From the NCBI GenBank assembly GCA_028865375.1, contig JAGWKJ010000116.1, positions 1 to 7,344 of the forward strand: 7,344 bases of DNA, written 5' to 3'. Every line of letters starts with the position of its first letter. Within the stretch, counting starts at the first letter, position 1. The notes under the pieces were generated by a model that ran no database searches, was not told the origin of the DNA, and saw only the letters and a list, made by a program, of their open reading frames with translations. The translations under genes and the position numbers were made by a program. This stretch comes from Hyphomicrobiales bacterium. GTDB taxonomy: Bacteria; Pseudomonadota; Alphaproteobacteria; Rhizobiales; Beijerinckiaceae. Of the stretch, positions 5,621 through 7,344 are shown in pieces.

Positions 5621-5674
5621 TCTCCATAGTGGTTTGAACCGCACGGCGTCGAGGCGTCGTCGAGGAGCTTTGTC

Positions 5675-7135
5675 ATGGCCGAACCGGCCCTCAAAATCGT
5701 CGAAGAGACCCAACAGGGACGTTGGCGCCGCGTTTGCGACCGTCTGCGCGCCGAATTGGGCGAAGAAGTCTATACGAGCTGGTTTCAGAGCCTTGAGTTG
5801 ATGGAGGTGACGGCGGGCCGCGCGCGTCTGAGCGTGCCGACCCGGTTCCTGCGCAGCTGGATCACGGAACATTTCGGCCGTCATCTCGTGCAAGCCTTGG
5901 CGACCGAGTTTCCCGGCGTCGTGGATGCGGCCGTGGAATTGCGCTCGTCGGCGCGGGCGGCGCTTGCGCCCGCCAAATCGTTCGCGGCATCCACCCCCAA
6001 GTCCGGCGGCGCGCCGCGCGCCGCGGGGTCGCCCGGTCCTCGCGAGACGCCACGCCCGACTTTCGCCCATCGTCCCGCCGACGGCGCCGCCGCGTTGGGG
6101 TCGCCGCTCGACCGGCGCATGACGTTCTCGACCTTCGTGGTCGGCCAGCCCAACCAGCTGGCGTTTGCCGCGGCCCGCAAGGTGGCCGACGCCGAGCCGG
6201 GCGCTCCGGCGCCGTTCAACCCGCTCTACGTCCATGCCTCGGTCGGCATGGGCAAGACGCACATGTTGCAGGCGATCGCGCACGCCGCCTCCGAGGTCGG
6301 CCGTCGGGTCGTCTACCTCACCGCCGAACGCTTCATGTACGGCTTCGTGCAGGCGCTGAAGGCGCACACCGCGATCGCCTTCAAGGAGAAGCTGCGCGCC
6401 ATAGACCTGCTGGTCATCGACGACGTGCAGTTCCTGCAGGGCCGCACGATGGAAGCGGAGTTCTGCCACACGCTGAACGCCCTGATCGATTCCGGCAAGC
6501 AGATCGTGATCGCCGCCGACCGACCGGCTGCCGAACTCGAAAGCCTCGAGGAGCGCGTGCGCTCGCGCCTGCTGGGCGGGCTCAGCGTCACGATCGGCGC
6601 GCCCACCGAGACAGTGCGCATGAAGATCCTCGAGATCCGCGTCGCACAGGCGCGCCGCGAGCATTCCGCGCCCGACGTGCCGCGCGACGTGCTCGCCCAC
6701 GTGGCGCGCCTCCTGGCCACCAACGGCCGCGACCTCGAGGGCGCGGCCAACCGCCTCGCCGCCCATTCCGCGCTCGCCGGCCAGCCGCTCACCCTGGCCC
6801 AGGCGGAAGCCGCCATCGCCGACTTGGTGCGCACCGCCGAGCCCAAGCGCGTGAAGATCGAGGACATCCAGAAGACGGTGGCGATGCAATACAGCGTCAG
6901 CCGGGCCGACCTGATGTCGGCGCGCCGCAACGCCGCCGTCGTCAAGCCGCGGCAGATCGCCATGTTCCTCGCCAAGGAACTGACGCTGCGCTCGCTGCCC
7001 GAGATCGGCCGCCGCTTCGGCGGGCGCGACCACACCACCGTGCTGCACGCGGTGCGCAAGATCGGCGAGCTCGCCAAGCCGGCCGGGCCGCTGTGCGAGG
7101 AAATCGAGCGCCTGCGCCGGCTGATCCTCGAGTGA
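5675..7135 (+). CDS. dnaA: Chromosomal replication initiator protein DnaA
   Basis: DnaA is the AAA+ ATPase that binds DnaA boxes at oriC, melts the origin and recruits the DnaB helicase. The 486-residue product is complete. Domain I (about 12-90) includes EVYTSWFQSLEL. A low-complexity Ala/Pro linker (about 92-148) is domain II. Domain III begins MTFSTFVVGQPNQLA; its Walker A is ASVGMGKT (188-195), Walker B LLVIDD (245-250), sensor 1 AADR (280-283), Arg-finger region RSRL with R298, and sensor 2 NGRDLEG with R352. Domain IV has KPRQIAM (424-430) and the signature GGRDHTTVLHA (449-459) that contacts the DnaA box. The ATG is preceded by GAGGAG with 7-nt spacing. The first glycine of the P-loop is alanine, which I recall from other alphaproteobacterial DnaA proteins. 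The stop overlaps the start of the next frame. Confidence 0.98.
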   Translation: MAEPALKIVEETQQGRWRRVCDRLRAELGEEVYTSWFQSLELMEVTAGRARLSVPTRFLRSWITEHFGRHLVQALATEFPGVVDAAVELRSSARAALAPAKSFAASTPKSGGAPRAAGSPGPRETPRPTFAHRPADGAAALGSPLDRRMTFSTFVVGQPNQLAFAAARKVADAEPGAPAPFNPLYVHASVGMGKTHMLQAIAHAASEVGRRVVYLTAERFMYGFVQALKAHTAIAFKEKLRAIDLLVIDDVQFLQGRTMEAEFCHTLNALIDSGKQIVIAADRPAAELESLEERVRSRLLGGLSVTIGAPTETVRMKILEIRVAQARREHSAPDVPRDVLAHVARLLATNGRDLEGAANRLAAHSALAGQPLTLAQAEAAIADLVRTAEPKRVKIEDIQKTVAMQYSVSRADLMSARRNAAVVKPRQIAMFLAKELTLRSLPEIGRRFGGRDHTTVLHAVRKIGELAKPAGPLCEEIERLRRLILE

Positions 7136-7344
7136 GCGGAGACGGCGGCGCCGCCCCCGCCCCCATGATCGCTTGGTCGATCGGGCCGGGCGCCGCAGGG
7201 CCGCCGCCGCGCCTCGACGACGTCGCCGCCGCCGTGCGGGTGGGTTCGCTGACGGGCGATCCCGTCGCCGCGCGACGCGCGTTGGCGCGCGAATGGGCGG
7301 CCGCCACGCTGCGGCTCGACCCTGAGGGAATCTCGCTTGCGCAT
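7132..7344 (+). CDS. Unidentified protein, N-terminal part; overlaps the dnaA stop
   Basis: A reading frame open to the right edge can start at GTG 7132, whose GTGA overlaps the dnaA stop by 4 bp, or at ATG 7165 in the same frame. From the GTG it reads SGDGGAAPAPMIAWSIG and continues through RALAREWAAATLRLDPEG for 71 codons in all. About 85% of third positions are G or C, the pattern of the confirmed genes here, so I think it is real. Neither start has a clear ribosome-binding site, which fits translational coupling to dnaA. I recognise no domain and it is not the start of dnaN, the usual neighbour in many bacteria. The visible part looks soluble, with no signal peptide or membrane segment. 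Confidence 0.6.
   Translation, partial: MSGDGGAAPAPMIAWSIGPGAAGPPPRLDDVAAAVRVGSLTGDPVAARRALAREWAAATLRLDPEGISLAH

Larger units (their letters stand above)
4870..5674. other. 805-bp intergenic region upstream of dnaA
   Basis: No convincing gene is visible here. Base composition is clearly lower in GC than the flanking genes. From left to right it holds a GC palindrome (5009-5026), an AT-rich block (5071-5140), a small hairpin GCGCA-ttcag-TGCGC (5141-5155), phased GCGTA repeats around a hairpin (5331-5385), a 10-bp palindrome (5485-5494), a cluster of TGATCG sites (5550-5614) and a leader hairpin (5605-5620). GANTC sites, the target of the alphaproteobacterial CcrM methylase, occur at 5041, 5057 and 5584, about the number expected by chance. 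A role in dnaA control or as a replication origin is possible. I found no good match to the DnaA box TTATCCACA on either strand. Confidence 0.7.

Noticed and set aside
5531..7048. 505-codon reading frame antisense to dnaA
   Set aside because: It lies wholly opposite a certain dnaA gene; its product is Arg/Ala/Gly/His-rich without any domain. Long antisense frames are normal in GC-rich genes.
5605..7176. Near-repeat CCCATGATCGC(A/T)TGG at 5605 and 7162
   Set aside because: A 14-of-15 match between two places is expected about once by chance in a window of this size.

Overview
The window looks like chromosomal DNA of a high-GC alphaproteobacterium. Codon third positions in the genes are nearly all G or C. 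The DnaA protein matches what I remember of alphaproteobacterial DnaA (for example the RSRL..GG segment, the KRV.IEDIQ segment and a C-terminus ending in LRRLILE). The glycine-cleavage P-protein is of the split GcvPA/GcvPB type. I cannot name a genus. I see no mobile element, CRISPR array, tRNA or rRNA.

Left part, minus strand (1-3036): a glycine-cleavage operon in the order tandem glycine riboswitch, gcvT, gcvH, gcvPA. GcvPA runs off the left edge and lacks about 30 C-terminal residues; gcvPB is presumably beyond it. gcvT and gcvH overlap by 4 bp, and gcvH and gcvPA are 8 bp apart. The riboswitch leader is followed by a perfect 8-bp hairpin that contains most of the gcvT Shine-Dalgarno sequence and ends directly at its GTG start, which points to control of translation initiation.

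Middle part (3112-4869): two secreted cell-wall enzymes transcribed divergently. On the minus strand is mepA, a penicillin-insensitive murein endopeptidase. On the plus strand is a YkuD-type L,D-transpeptidase. One forms 3-3 peptidoglycan cross-links and the other belongs to a family that cuts cross-links. Their 153-bp shared control region holds an inverted repeat whose arms resemble CtrA TTAACCAT half-sites.

Right part (4870-7344): an 805-bp intergenic region lies ahead of dnaA. It holds a 70-bp block of about 24% GC, several palindromes and short repeats, and a hairpin in the probable dnaA leader. It looks like a control or origin region, but I found no good DnaA boxes. dnaA (5675-7135) is complete. 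Its stop codon overlaps a GTG-initiated reading frame with strong coding character that leaves the window on the right; I do not recognise its product.

No wholly new multi-gene system is evident. The items most worth a second look are the riboswitch expression platform, the divergent cell-wall control region, the structured dnaA-upstream region and the unknown gene coupled to dnaA.
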